A stretch of DNA of 64,000 bases, from positions 62,001 to 126,000 of the forward strand of contig JAJPYN010000018.1 of NCBI GenBank assembly GCA_021204905.1, written 5' to 3'. Every line of letters begins with the position of its first letter. Position 1 is the stretch's first letter. Below, piece by piece: positions 52,494-61,586 of the stretch. Source of the stretch: Prevotella sp. (GTDB taxonomy: Bacteria > Bacteroidota > Bacteroidia > Bacteroidales > Bacteroidaceae). The notes beneath the pieces are model-generated. The model did not search any database. It saw only the letters and a list, made by a program, of their open reading frames with translations, and was not told the origin of the DNA. A program made the position numbers and the translations under genes.

Positions 52494-53504
52494 ATGGGGA
52501 GAATCGCAACATTCTTACTGCTCACCCTGGTTCTGGCCGCGTGCGGCACGGACGGCGGAACGTTCAAAATCAACGGCCGCTTGCTCAACCTTAACCAGGG
52601 TGAGTTTTACGTCTACAGTCCCGACGGCGTCATCGACGGCATCGACACCATGTTCGTTGTCGCCGGACGCTTCGGCTATAAGGGTTCGTGCGACGAAAGC
52701 GGCACGCTCGTCATCGTGTTCCCGAACTTCTCCGAACAGCCTGTCTTCGTCGAACCGGGAAAGAACATCAAGGTCAGCGGCGACGTGTCGCACTTGAAGG
52801 AGTTGAAGGTAACCGGCACGGCGGAAAACAAGCTGATGAACGCCTTTCGCGAAAAGGTGAAAGATGCCGAACCGAAGGACATCCCCGCGCTGGCGGAGGC
52901 GTTTGTGAAGGAGCACCCCGCGAGCCTCGCCGCACTGTATCTCATCAACAGATATTTCATTCGCAACGGCGAACCCGATTACGCCTCGGCCGCCGGTCTG
53001 ATGCAGATCTGTCTCGACGCGCAACCCGGCAACGGCCGCCTCAAACAGGACCTGCAAAAAATTAAAGCGCGCGCAGCAACGTCCGTCGGTTGCAAATTGC
53101 CGGCCTTCCGCGCCGTAACCATCGACGGCGACACGCTCACCGACAAGCAGTTCTCGAAGGGCACGGCGGTAATCTACGCGTGGGCGTCGTCCGACTTCGA
53201 GAGTTGCAACATCCAGCGCGCGCTCAACGGCAAGGACAATCTCCGCGCGCTCGGCATCTGTCTCGACCCGTCAATAAACGACTGCCGCCGTATCCTGACG
53301 CGCGACAAGATCGGCACCGACATCGTTTGCGACAGCCTCGCCTTCGACGGCAGCCTTGTTAACCTGCTGGGTTTCAGCGCTTTAACGGAAAACATCATCA
53401 TCGAAAACGGCAAGATCACCGCGCGGAGCCTGTCGGCACAAGAGATGCGCAAACGCTTTCCGGCAACTAACGCCCCGACAAACATGCCCTTGCGCGAACG
53501 CTAA
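52494..53504 (+). CDS. DUF4369 lipoprotein with thioredoxin-like domain lacking the CXXC motif
   Basis: A 336-aa lipoprotein (LVLAAC lipobox). The ATG at 52494 is preferred to an in-frame TTG one codon earlier. Residues 22-115 are DUF4369-like (FKINGRLLNLNQGEFYVYSPDG). Residues ~205-325 have the thioredoxin/AhpC fold outline (GCKLPAFRAVTIDGDTLTDKQFSKGTAVIYAWAS) but the site where WCxxC would be reads WASSDFES, so no redox cysteines remain. Such degenerate forms are probably binding proteins. It lies 17 bp after the TPR gene and 15 bp before comM. Confidence 0.75.
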   Translation: MGRIATFLLLTLVLAACGTDGGTFKINGRLLNLNQGEFYVYSPDGVIDGIDTMFVVAGRFGYKGSCDESGTLVIVFPNFSEQPVFVEPGKNIKVSGDVSHLKELKVTGTAENKLMNAFREKVKDAEPKDIPALAEAFVKEHPASLAALYLINRYFIRNGEPDYASAAGLMQICLDAQPGNGRLKQDLQKIKARAATSVGCKLPAFRAVTIDGDTLTDKQFSKGTAVIYAWASSDFESCNIQRALNGKDNLRALGICLDPSINDCRRILTRDKIGTDIVCDSLAFDGSLVNLLGFSALTENIIIENGKITARSLSAQEMRKRFPATNAPTNMPLRER

Positions 53505-53519
53505 AAATTTATCCGAATT

Positions 53520-55061
53520 ATGCTCGTTAAAACATATTGCGCCGCCGTCAACGGTCTGCAAGTAACCACCATCACCATCGAAGTGAGCATCACCGGCGGC
53601 GTGATGTACCATTTCACCGGCCTGGGCGACACCGCCGTGAAAGAAGGCCGCGACCGCATCAACGCCGCGCTGCAACACATCGGCTTCCGCTTCCCCAAAG
53701 GCGACATCACGGTGAACATGGCGCCGGCCGACCTGCGCAAAGAAGGCAGCGCGTTCGACCTGCCCCTCGCCATCGGCCTCCTTGTAGCTAATGAGAACAT
53801 CGTCGTTGACGACCTCGCGAAATACGTCATGGTGGGCGAGCTCGGCCTCGACGGGAAGCTGCAACCGGTGAAAGGCGCGCTGCCCATCGCCATCGGCGCG
53901 AAGAAAGAAGGGTTTAAGGCGTTGATTGTGCCCGAAGAAAACGTGAAGGAAGCGGCGGTGGTCAGCGGCCTCGACGTGTACGGCATGGCCTCGCTCGGCG
54001 ACGTCATCTGCCTGCTCACGGGCAAAGAGCATTTCGAACCGTGCGTCATCGACATCGAGAGCGAGTTCCTCCGCCAGCAATGCCGGTTCCCCTTGGATTT
54101 CGCCGACGTGCGCGGACAGGAGAATGTGCGGCGCGCAATGGAGGTGGCGGCGGCAGGAGGCCATAACATCATCATGGTGGGTCCTCCCGGAAGCGGTAAG
54201 TCGATGATTGCCAAGCGGTTACCTTCAATCCTGCCGCCGTTGTCGTTAGCCGAGAGCCTCGAGACCACGCAAATCCATTCCGTCGCGGGCAAGCTCAAAG
54301 GCGGCGTGTCGCTCATCATGCAACGACCGTTCCGCTCGCCCCATCACACCATCTCCGAAGTGGCGCTTGTCGGCGGCGGCGCCACGCCCCAGCCCGGCGA
54401 GATCAGTCTTGCGCACAACGGCGTGCTGTTCCTCGACGAGCTGCCGGAATTTAATAAAGCGACGCTCGAGGTGCTGCGCCAACCGCTTGAAGACAGGAAG
54501 ATAAGCATCTCGCGCGCGAAGTACGCCACCGAATTCCCGTGCTCGTTTATGTTCGTAGCGTCGATGAACCCCTGCCCTTGCGGCTACCACGGCGACCCCA
54601 CCCACCAGTGCGTGTGCACGCCCGGCCAGATACAGCGTTACATGAGTAAGATCAGCGGTCCGTTGATGGACCGTATCGACCTGCAAATAGAGGTTACGCC
54701 CGTGCCGTTTAAAGATATTTCAAGCCGGCCCGAAGGCGAACCCAGCGCAACGATCCGCGAACGTGTGATGCGCGCGCGGAAGGTGCAGGAAGAGCGTTTC
54801 AAGGACGATGCCGCCGTGCATTGCAATGCGCAGATGAGCGAGAAAATGATCCACCTCTACGCCGAACCCGACGCCGCCGGCCTCGAGATGTTGCGCGTGG
54901 CGATGCAGCGGTTGTCGCTCTCGGCAAGGGCTTACTCGCGCATACTCAAAGTGGCGCGCACCATCGCCGACCTCGACGGCAGCGAAAATGTGTTGCCCTA
55001 CCATCTCTCCGAGGCCATCGGCTACCGCAACCTCGACCGCGCCAACTGGGCCGAGCTGTGA
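53520..55061 (+). CDS. comM: ComM/YifB-family Mg-chelatase-like AAA+ ATPase
   Basis: A 513-aa ATPase. N-terminal ChlI/Lon-S5-like domain (residues ~20-145), then the AAA+ core: Walker A VGPPGSGKSMIAKRLPS (Lys227), Walker B LFLDELPEF and the RPFRSPHHTISEVALVGGG loop, then the MNPCPCGYHGD segment with its zinc-like cysteines. ComM acts as a hexameric helicase that widens heteroduplex during natural transformation. The role in Bacteroidetes is not known. It ends 3 bp before the ABC gene. Confidence 0.92.
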   Translation: MLVKTYCAAVNGLQVTTITIEVSITGGVMYHFTGLGDTAVKEGRDRINAALQHIGFRFPKGDITVNMAPADLRKEGSAFDLPLAIGLLVANENIVVDDLAKYVMVGELGLDGKLQPVKGALPIAIGAKKEGFKALIVPEENVKEAAVVSGLDVYGMASLGDVICLLTGKEHFEPCVIDIESEFLRQQCRFPLDFADVRGQENVRRAMEVAAAGGHNIIMVGPPGSGKSMIAKRLPSILPPLSLAESLETTQIHSVAGKLKGGVSLIMQRPFRSPHHTISEVALVGGGATPQPGEISLAHNGVLFLDELPEFNKATLEVLRQPLEDRKISISRAKYATEFPCSFMFVASMNPCPCGYHGDPTHQCVCTPGQIQRYMSKISGPLMDRIDLQIEVTPVPFKDISSRPEGEPSATIRERVMRARKVQEERFKDDAAVHCNAQMSEKMIHLYAEPDAAGLEMLRVAMQRLSLSARAYSRILKVARTIADLDGSENVLPYHLSEAIGYRNLDRANWAEL

Positions 55062-55064
55062 GCT

Positions 55065-55775
55065 ATGGTTTTAACTGACGTCAGCATCGGTTACGCCTCG
55101 CACGCCATCGCTTCCGGCATTTCCTTCCGGCTCGCACGCGGCACGCTGAACTGCCTCATCGGACCCAACGGTTGCGGCAAGAGCACGCTGCTCCGCACCA
55201 TCGCCTTTCTTCAAAAACCGCTCGCCGGCAATATCTTTTTCGAAGGGCAAAATCTCGCTTTGTTGGACAGGAAACAGCTGGCGCAAACCGTCGGCATCGT
55301 GCTCACCGGCCGCATCGACGCGCAGCACCTCACCGCCGGCGAACTGGCCGCGATGGGCCGCATGCCTTACACCGGTTTCTTCGGCACGCTTTCTTCCGAA
55401 GACAAGGAGATTGTGCGCCGCGCAATGGCCATCACCGGCATCACGCATTTGGCCGAAAGGGCAATAGGCACGCTCAGCGACGGCGAATATCAGAAGGCGG
55501 TCATCGCCAAGACGCTCGCGCAAGAAACGCCGGTCATCCTCCTCGACGAGCCGACGGCTTTCCTCGATTACGCCGGCAAGGTCGACCTGATGTTTGCGAT
55601 AAAAAAGCTGTGCCGCGACGAGCGCAAGACGGTGCTGATGTCCACGCACGACGTCAACCTTGCCCTGCGCCTCGCCGACGAGATATTCCTTTTTTCCGAA
55701 GGCAAAATCCGGCAAAGCAAACAAGAATCCGACGTCAGGCAGTTCGTCGGCAATCGCGCCGCAGCCTTTCTTTAA
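55065..55775 (+). CDS. ABC transporter ATP-binding protein (iron-siderophore/B12 type)
   Basis: A 236-aa ATPase: Walker A LIGPNGCGKSTLL, Q-loop VGIVLTGR (a non-glutamine form is possible here), signature LSDGEYQKAVIAKTLA (LSDGE instead of LSGGQ), Walker B VILLDEPTAFLD, H-loop STHDVNLALRLAD. The pattern fits the FecE/BtuD/HmuV group that powers import of iron chelates, haem or cobalamin. No permease or binding-protein gene is adjacent, so its partners lie elsewhere. Confidence 0.88.
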   Translation: MVLTDVSIGYASHAIASGISFRLARGTLNCLIGPNGCGKSTLLRTIAFLQKPLAGNIFFEGQNLALLDRKQLAQTVGIVLTGRIDAQHLTAGELAAMGRMPYTGFFGTLSSEDKEIVRRAMAITGITHLAERAIGTLSDGEYQKAVIAKTLAQETPVILLDEPTAFLDYAGKVDLMFAIKKLCRDERKTVLMSTHDVNLALRLADEIFLFSEGKIRQSKQESDVRQFVGNRAAAFL

Positions 55776-55834
55776 AGCCCCCGCGCGAGTGCTAATATTC
55801 TTAAAAAAGAATAATAATAGAAACTCGCTGCGGC

Positions 55835-55861
55835 TTGATAGCTAAAAAAGTGTTACATTTG
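55835..55861 (+). promoter_or_regulatory. Promoter for secDF
   Basis: -7 TACATTTG (55854-55861), with TTG at 55835-55837 (16 bp, short). The secDF start codon is 57 bp downstream. Confidence 0.5.
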
Positions 55862-55917
55862 CGGGCTTGTTTAAAAACGGGCGCAATTCGACGTAATAAT
55901 CAAACTGAATTTATAAG

Positions 55918-58911
55918 ATGCAAAACAAAGGACTTGTAATTGTAACCGCCGTTCTTCTGACGCTTGCAAGCATATTCTATTTGTCTTTCTCGGCGGCTAC
56001 ACGTTACTACGACACCCAAGCCGCCAAACTCGCCGACCCCGTCGCGGAGCAGAACTATAAGGACTCCGTGAAGTACCTCGGCATTTATTCCTATCAGAAA
56101 TGTCTCGAGACGCAGATTGGCTTGGGCCTCGACCTGAAAGGCGGCATGACCGTCATCCTCGAGATCTCCGTGCCCGACGTGCTGGAGAACCTTGCCGACC
56201 ACAAGACCGACGAGGCGTTTGTCAAATCGATGAAAGAGGCTAAGGCGGAGGAGGAAAAGAGCCAGGCGGACTTCATCACCCTGTTTACTGAGGCTTACAA
56301 GCGCAACGCGCCCGGCCATAAGCTCGCCGAGATATTCTCCACGCAGCAGTTGCAAGGCAAGGTGTCGCCGCAGAGCAGTGATGCCGAAGTAACGAAAGTT
56401 TTGCGTCAGGAGGTGCAGGCCGCCATCGACAACTCGTTCAACGTTGTCCGCACGCGTATCGATAAGTTCGGCGTCGTGCAGCCCAACATCCAGAAGCTCG
56501 AAGGGCAGGACGGCAGGATCATGGTGGAGATGCCGGGCATCCGCGAGCCGGAACGCATGCGCAAGCTGTTGCAGGGTTCGGCCAACCTTGAGTTTTGGGA
56601 GACTTATAACTCCGAAGAGATAGAGCCTTACCTGCGCCAGCTCGACACGCGTTACGCCGCAGCGCAGACCTCGTCGGCTAAGGAAGATACTGTCGCCGTG
56701 GACACCGCTGCGGTTGAAACCGAGACGAAGGCTGCGACGGCGAAGTTCCAACTTAAAGACAACAAAGAAGAGGCAAAATCGGCGGCCGCGAGCGACGCTT
56801 CCGAGCAGCTGAAAAAGCAGCACCCGCTACTGTCGCGCTTGCAGACGACGGGCGGACGGAGCCTCAGCCTTGTGGGTTACGCCAATGTGCGCGATACGGC
56901 GGCAGTCGATTCAATCATCTATTCCGAAATAGCGAAGCAGGTGTTCCCCTCCGACCTGAAACTCCTCTGGGGCGCGAAACCGGCCGACGGGCTTAATGCA
57001 AAGAACGTGTTCGAGCTGTATGCCTTGAAAGTGACGCAGGCCTCCGGGCGCGCACCACTCGAGGGCGACGTCATCACCACGGCTTCCGACCAGTTTAACA
57101 ACCTCACCGGTTCGCCGGAGGTGTCGATGTCAATGAACACTGAGGGTTCGCGCCGCTGGGCAGCACTGACAAAGGCGAACATCGGCAAGGCCATCGCCAT
57201 CGTGCTCGACGGGGCTGTTTACTCCGCGCCTCGTGTCAACGGCGAGATTAGCGGCGGCCAATCGTCCATCACCGGCAACTTCACCATCGAGGACACGAAG
57301 GACCTTGCGAACACTTTGAAATCAGGCCGTATGCCCGCACCGGCACGCATCGTGCAGGAGGAGGTTGTCGGTCCTACGCTCGGCGCACAGTCGATCCACC
57401 AAGGCATCGTCTCGTTCATCATCGCCTTCATCCTGCTGATGATTTACATGGTCGCCATGTACAACTTCAACGCGGGCATGATGGCCAACTGCGCGCTGAT
57501 TGTCAACGTCTTTTTCACGTTGGGAATATTAACGTCGTTCCAAGCGGCGCTGACGATGTCGGGTATAGCCGGTATGGTGCTCTCGCTCGGTACGGCCGTC
57601 GACGCGAACGTGCTTATCTACGAGAGGATCAAGGAGGAGATGAAGCACGGGCTGGGCATTAAGGACGCGCTGGCGAAGGGTTACAGCAACGCCTTCTCGG
57701 CCATCTTCGACTCGAACCTGACGTCCATCCTCACCGGTATCATCCTTTACGTCTTCGGCACAGGCCCCATCCGCGGTTTCGCCACGACATGGATCATCGG
57801 CATCATCTGCTCGTTCTTCACCGCCGTGTTCCTCACGCGCGTCGTTTACGAGAACCGGATGAAGCACGACAAATGGCTTAACATCAAGTTCTGCACGTCG
57901 TTCTCGAAGAACCTTATGCAAAACACGCACGTGAAGTTCATGTCGCTGTATAAGCGCTCGTTCGCCATCGCCGCAGTGCTCATCGTGATCTTCGTTGTAA
58001 GCTTCGTTGTGCGCGGCCTGTCGAGGAGCATCGATTTCACGGGCGGCCGCAACTATGTGGTGCAGTTTGAGAATGCCATCGAGCCGGAGGATGTGCGCCT
58101 CGCCATCGCCGACGCCTTCTCCGGATACACCACCGGCGCGCTGGCCTTAGGCACCGACAACAAGACGATCCGCATCTCCACCAACTATAAGATTGATTCG
58201 AACTCGCCCACTGCCGACGACGAGGCTGAGGAGATACTCTACGGCGCGCTGAAGAAGAAAGGGCTCGTGTCGCAGGCAAGCGTCTCCGATTTCAAGAACC
58301 CCGACGTGCGCGAAGGCGGCTCAATCATCAGTTCGACAAAGGTAGGACCGTCGATAGCGAAGAACATCACCTACGGCGCCATCGTCAGCGTCATCATCGC
58401 CCTTATCGTGATATTCCTTTACATCCTGCTCCGCTTCCGCAACCTTGCCTTCTCCGTCGGCGCCATCGTCGCGCTGGCTGTCGACACGGTCATCGTGCTG
58501 GGCGTCTATTCGCTGTGCTGGGGCTGGATGCCGTTCTCGCTCGAGATCGACCAGACGTTCATCGGCGCGATATTGACCGTGATCGGTTATTCGATTAATG
58601 ATAAGGTGGTGGTGTTCGACCGTATCCGCGAGAACCTGCGGCTGCATAAGAAGCAGGATTATCAGACCACGTTCAACGACTCGATCAACCAGACCCTTGC
58701 GCGCACCATCAACACCTCGGTCAGCACGCTGCTCGTGCTGCTGTGCATCTTCTTCCTCGGCGGCGAGACCATCCGCAGCTTCTCGTTCGCGATGATCCTC
58801 GGCGTCGTCGCCGGCACGCTGTCCTCCATCTTCATCGCCTCGCCGACGGCTTACCTCGTCCTCGGGCGCAAGATTGAGAACCGTCTGGCCGCAGTCGAAA
58901 CGAAAGAATAA
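55918..58911 (+). CDS. secDF: Protein translocase subunit SecDF (fused)
   Basis: A 997-aa fusion of SecD and SecF, the usual form in Bacteroidetes, which uses the proton gradient to pull proteins across the inner membrane after SecA. SecD half: first membrane helix near residue 10, DLKGGMTVILEI, the large periplasmic P1 region with a low-complexity Ala/Thr/Lys-rich insertion at about 255-300, then GTAVDANVLIYERIKEE in the fourth-helix region. SecF half (from about residue 680): DFTGGRNYVVQF and GYSINDKVVVFDRIREN. Around 12 transmembrane segments in all. Single transcript with its own promoter. Confidence 0.96.
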   Translation: MQNKGLVIVTAVLLTLASIFYLSFSAATRYYDTQAAKLADPVAEQNYKDSVKYLGIYSYQKCLETQIGLGLDLKGGMTVILEISVPDVLENLADHKTDEAFVKSMKEAKAEEEKSQADFITLFTEAYKRNAPGHKLAEIFSTQQLQGKVSPQSSDAEVTKVLRQEVQAAIDNSFNVVRTRIDKFGVVQPNIQKLEGQDGRIMVEMPGIREPERMRKLLQGSANLEFWETYNSEEIEPYLRQLDTRYAAAQTSSAKEDTVAVDTAAVETETKAATAKFQLKDNKEEAKSAAASDASEQLKKQHPLLSRLQTTGGRSLSLVGYANVRDTAAVDSIIYSEIAKQVFPSDLKLLWGAKPADGLNAKNVFELYALKVTQASGRAPLEGDVITTASDQFNNLTGSPEVSMSMNTEGSRRWAALTKANIGKAIAIVLDGAVYSAPRVNGEISGGQSSITGNFTIEDTKDLANTLKSGRMPAPARIVQEEVVGPTLGAQSIHQGIVSFIIAFILLMIYMVAMYNFNAGMMANCALIVNVFFTLGILTSFQAALTMSGIAGMVLSLGTAVDANVLIYERIKEEMKHGLGIKDALAKGYSNAFSAIFDSNLTSILTGIILYVFGTGPIRGFATTWIIGIICSFFTAVFLTRVVYENRMKHDKWLNIKFCTSFSKNLMQNTHVKFMSLYKRSFAIAAVLIVIFVVSFVVRGLSRSIDFTGGRNYVVQFENAIEPEDVRLAIADAFSGYTTGALALGTDNKTIRISTNYKIDSNSPTADDEAEEILYGALKKKGLVSQASVSDFKNPDVREGGSIISSTKVGPSIAKNITYGAIVSVIIALIVIFLYILLRFRNLAFSVGAIVALAVDTVIVLGVYSLCWGWMPFSLEIDQTFIGAILTVIGYSINDKVVVFDRIRENLRLHKKQDYQTTFNDSINQTLARTINTSVSTLLVLLCIFFLGGETIRSFSFAMILGVVAGTLSSIFIASPTAYLVLGRKIENRLAAVETKE

Positions 58912-58972
58912 AATTAACAGGTCGTGGGCCGATAGTTCCGGCGCGAGTTGGAATTGTGCTCACGATTTTTAT

Positions 58973-59044
58973 GCCCCTATAGTTAAATGGATAGAACGGA
59001 GGTTTCCTAAACCTTTGATCCGAGTTCGATTCTCGGTGGGGGTA
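58973..59044 (+). tRNA. tRNA-Arg (CCT)
   Basis: A 72-nt cloverleaf: acceptor GCCCCTA with TGGGGGT, D-arm AGTTAAATGGATAGAAC, anticodon loop TTCCTAA (CCT), T-arm CCGAG-TTCGATT-CTCGG, discriminator A. No CCA encoded. Island-type genes begin immediately after it. Confidence 0.9.
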
Positions 59045-59107
59045 CAATATACACGCCCTAAATGATTGAATTTCAGTTATTTACATTTTTATGGGTAGCA
59101 AAAGGGT

Positions 59108-59143
59108 AGCAAAAAACAACCACACCCCTCACCTTTTGGGGTG
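59108..59143 (-). terminator. Terminator for the minus-strand genes of the second element
   Basis: CACCCC (59123-59128) and GGGGTG (59138-59143) form a stem; read on the minus strand it is followed by GGTTGTTTTTTGC. The remaining stretch 59145-59600 shows only repeats. Confidence 0.6.
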
Positions 59144-59372
59144 ATATTGAGCGGTCGGTGTACGGGGTTATTTTAACATTTTCAATGTTGCCGGGTGCAG
59201 AGCTCGCCGCCTGTTTGACAATTTCTCTTTGATTGATTTTTGACGTGCAGAGCTCGCCGGTGTTTTTCATCTGGATTTCAGCGCGCGGCGCGGTCGCTCT
59301 ATCTTGGGGGTGCAGAGCTTTGGCGGTCGCTTCACACGTGCGCCTGTGTATGAAATAATGTTGCCGCGCGGC

Positions 59373-59442
59373 GGTGCAGTGGCGGTTTAGCTCTGTGGGC
59401 TGCCATCAACATACAGGGTGCAGTGGCGGTTTAGCTCTGTGA
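59373..59442 (+). repeat. 25-bp direct repeat, 45-bp period
   Basis: The 25-bp sequence starting GGTGCAGTGGCGGTTTAG occurs at 59373-59397 and 59418-59442. Related words (GTGCAGAGCTCGCCG) occur at about 59193 and 59245, so 59190-59450 is a repeat-rich end region. Confidence 0.7.
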
Positions 59443-59601
59443 GCGGTGAGCATATCAACAACACACGGCGCGCCACGTTGCTTTATAAGGCGTTGTTTTT
59501 GTTTGGCGGTGCAGTTATACGGTTTTGCCGCGTCTGGACGGTGTGGCGCGTTCTGGACGCTCGCACGGCGGCGCGCTGCACCACCCATCATTGCCTGCTC
59601 G

Positions 59602-60021
59602 TTAAGTTATTCCCTCACGCTTTGCACGTTCCAATCTTTCTTTGGTTTCTGAACTAACTTTGAGTATTATACGGGGTGCGCCTTGCTCTGGTTTCTCTGC
59701 AAGTGAGCCATCAAGTTGGGCAATCATCCTTGCCGCTGCAATATTGCCTTTCCACGCCTCTTGGTAAAGAGAAATAACCGACAAAGCATTGCAAGAATAT
59801 TCTTCATCAGTTCCCAACAATTCATTTGCTTGTTGGTTGAGGCTTGCCGGTGCAGACAATTTGCCCATCGCCAAAACAATTTTTCTTAGGTTGCCTTTCA
59901 ACCGCCGCTTTTTGCCGCTTGCCACGCCGCCCTTTCTGCCATTTGTCGCGGCTTCATCGCGGCTTTGCTCACTTGTGAACGGTCTCAACTTCAAATTTGC
60001 AAGCTGCTTTTCTGTAACCAT
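59602..60021 (-). CDS. Phage-like small protein (hypothetical)
   Basis: A 139-aa basic protein with NGRKGGVASGKKRRL, a Lys/Gly/Arg-rich motif often seen near the N-terminus of phage small-terminase-like proteins of Bacteroidetes. A C-terminal charged helix follows. It starts 13 bp after the upstream gene at 60035 ends, so the two form a pair. No family name is certain. Confidence 0.6.
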   Translation of the reverse strand: MVTEKQLANLKLRPFTSEQSRDEAATNGRKGGVASGKKRRLKGNLRKIVLAMGKLSAPASLNQQANELLGTDEEYSCNALSVISLYQEAWKGNIAAARMIAQLDGSLAEKPEQGAPRIILKVSSETKERLERAKREGIT

Positions 60022-60034
60022 ACCTACACTACTT

Positions 60035-60367
60035 TTAACCGTCTAAACCATACTTTTCAGCGTGTTCCATCATCTCTTTTATTTCTGGACTTGAAACAAT
60101 GATTTGGTGTATAACCTTTTCCTGCACATCACCGCTTTCAGGGCTTACCGGCGACTGCTTGGGCAACACGTAGTTCAACAACCCCGTGTACACTCGTATG
60201 AATTCAGCGGGCTGCAAATCGTTCAGGCTCGCCTCAAACCGTTCACGCCCGCCATCAAGTATTTGTGCAACCCATCTTTTTAGGTCGCTCGTTATCTTGT
60301 TGGGTGTGCCTTTGCCTCGCCCGCCCATCCTGCCTTTGCCATCATTCTTTTGCCTCGCCATACTCAA
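60035..60367 (-). CDS. Phage-like small protein (hypothetical)
   Basis: A 110-aa protein with a basic N-terminus GRMGGRGKGTPNKITSDLKRWVAQIL. The 'G.P.GTPNK.T' start is frequent in small DNA-associated proteins of Bacteroidetes phages and integrated elements. The start could also be the ATG at 60361 (MARQKND). Function unknown. Confidence 0.6.
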   Translation of the reverse strand: MSMARQKNDGKGRMGGRGKGTPNKITSDLKRWVAQILDGGRERFEASLNDLQPAEFIRVYTGLLNYVLPKQSPVSPESGDVQEKVIHQIIVSSPEIKEMMEHAEKYGLDG

Positions 60368-60412
60368 TACTGAATTAAACTAAAATAGAAAAGAGAAAGA
60401 TAGAAAGAGAGT

Positions 60413-60496
60413 GTGGGGCGGGGGCGCGTTTCAGCAGCAGAGCATTTTTTCTTGGGGCTTGGAGCCCAAAAAAATGCCGGGACGCGCCCCGCCCAC
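60413..60496. other. Large imperfect hairpin in the gap after the replication gene
   Basis: Nested arms: GTGGGGCGGGGGCGCGT with ACGCGCCCCGCCCAC (outer), GCATTTTTTC with AAAAAAATGC, and GGGGCT with AGCCC around a TGG loop. It lies between two genes and next to an origin-like motif, as expected of a rolling-circle origin, a packaging signal or a strong terminator. Confidence 0.7.
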
Positions 60497-60521
60497 CCAC
60501 AAAAATAATATGAAAATTACA

Positions 60522-60553
60522 AAAACGGTAATTAAAAACATCTTACTATAGAG
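60522..60553 (+). repeat. 32-bp direct repeat flanking the replication gene, left copy, with origin-like motif
   Basis: Matches 61517-61548 with one difference; the shared part reads AAAACGGTAATTA then AAACATCTTACTATAGAG. Only the left copy continues into the palindrome AGAGTACTCT and CTTGCC, which is reminiscent of the ATAG..ACTCTTG of filamentous-phage plus-strand origins. Confidence 0.65.
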
Positions 60554-60567
60554 TACTCTTGCCGTTT

Positions 60568-61512
60568 TCATCTGTAATATCTTATTGCCTCCAACATCTT
60601 TTTGTCAAGCTCGGTTATTGCCTCACTCTTAACCGTGAACCCGTTGCCCAACTCGCACGCACTCTTAACCGCCGCCCTCAAATCACACGCCTGTTTGGAA
60701 GTTAACGTGCCTTGCTTTCTTGCCTCGTTTATCTGTGAGTACATAGCAAGCTCACCGCCCGCCATCCTAACAAGTGCAAGCACGCCCATAACCTTTAATT
60801 GTTTGGTTGTTTTCATCGCCTCAAAGTTTAATTTTATATCGTTAATCTTGCTAACATCTGTATATGATTGCCACCACCGCTTCACTGCTTTGATATAAAA
60901 CGGCTCACTGTAAAGCATTGCCCCTGTAACCGCCGCCACGCCAAACTGCTTGCCCACGCGCCGCGTGTATCGTTGCTCAATCCTTAACACGTTCCTGCCT
61001 TGATATAGCTCTGGTATTTTTTCTTTCTTTGCCCGTTGCTCTTGGTTTTTATCATAGAAACACAATCGTTGGTTTGCCATTGAGTAATACAGGCTGTTGG
61101 GCTCAACCAACCGTTTTGCATACTTCATTTGTCCTAAATGATTAAAATACACATCAACGGGGTGCTGCACCATTATGTTTTTTGCTACATCAAGACGGTA
61201 AACGCTCGCTTTATCCATCGGTAAGTGCAACGTATCGGACAAACACTCAATCGCCTGTTGAATATCGCCGCGCACCATCGTTTGGTAATTGTCGCCCAAA
61301 TACCATTTGCAGAGTGAACCATCCCTAACTTTGACTTGATAGCTGTTGCAACTCACTTTCAGATTGCCCAACGTGCCTGTGATTGTCGCCTCGCCCTCGC
61401 CATCGGCGGGTGTAATCAATGTAACATTGTCAAGGTAAACGGGTGTTTGTTCCATAAAGTTCACGCCCTGCACATCGTACTTGGTGAGCCTTAAATTCAC
61501 GGTATCAATCAT
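60568..61512 (-). CDS. Phage/plasmid replication protein, gene II/X (G2P) type
   Basis: A 314-aa protein from the ATG at 61512 (MIDTVNLRLTKYD), the usual start for this family; a GTG at 61590 would add 26 residues and overlap the upstream gene. The N-terminal half (MIDTVNLRL, RGDIQQAIECLSDTLHLP, YRLDVAKN, YFNHLG...) matches the gene II/X replication initiators of filamentous phages and small rolling-circle plasmids, which nick the origin and join the ends after a round. RIEQRYTRRVGKQFG lies in the second half. The repeats at its two ends suggest an origin unit. Confidence 0.75.
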   Translation of the reverse strand: MIDTVNLRLTKYDVQGVNFMEQTPVYLDNVTLITPADGEGEATITGTLGNLKVSCNSYQVKVRDGSLCKWYLGDNYQTMVRGDIQQAIECLSDTLHLPMDKASVYRLDVAKNIMVQHPVDVYFNHLGQMKYAKRLVEPNSLYYSMANQRLCFYDKNQEQRAKKEKIPELYQGRNVLRIEQRYTRRVGKQFGVAAVTGAMLYSEPFYIKAVKRWWQSYTDVSKINDIKLNFEAMKTTKQLKVMGVLALVRMAGGELAMYSQINEARKQGTLTSKQACDLRAAVKSACELGNGFTVKSEAITELDKKMLEAIRYYR

Positions 61513-61516
61513 TACT

Positions 61517-61548
61517 AAAACGGTAATTAGAAACATCTTACTATAGAG
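61517..61548 (+). repeat. 32-bp direct repeat flanking the replication gene, right copy
   Basis: See 60522-60553. Here TATAGAG is followed by AGAGTTGCCC rather than the palindrome, and the copy lies just upstream of the preferred replication-gene start. Confidence 0.65.
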
Positions 61549-61586
61549 AGAGTTGCCCTTAAACAGAGCAACCCCCACTACATCGT

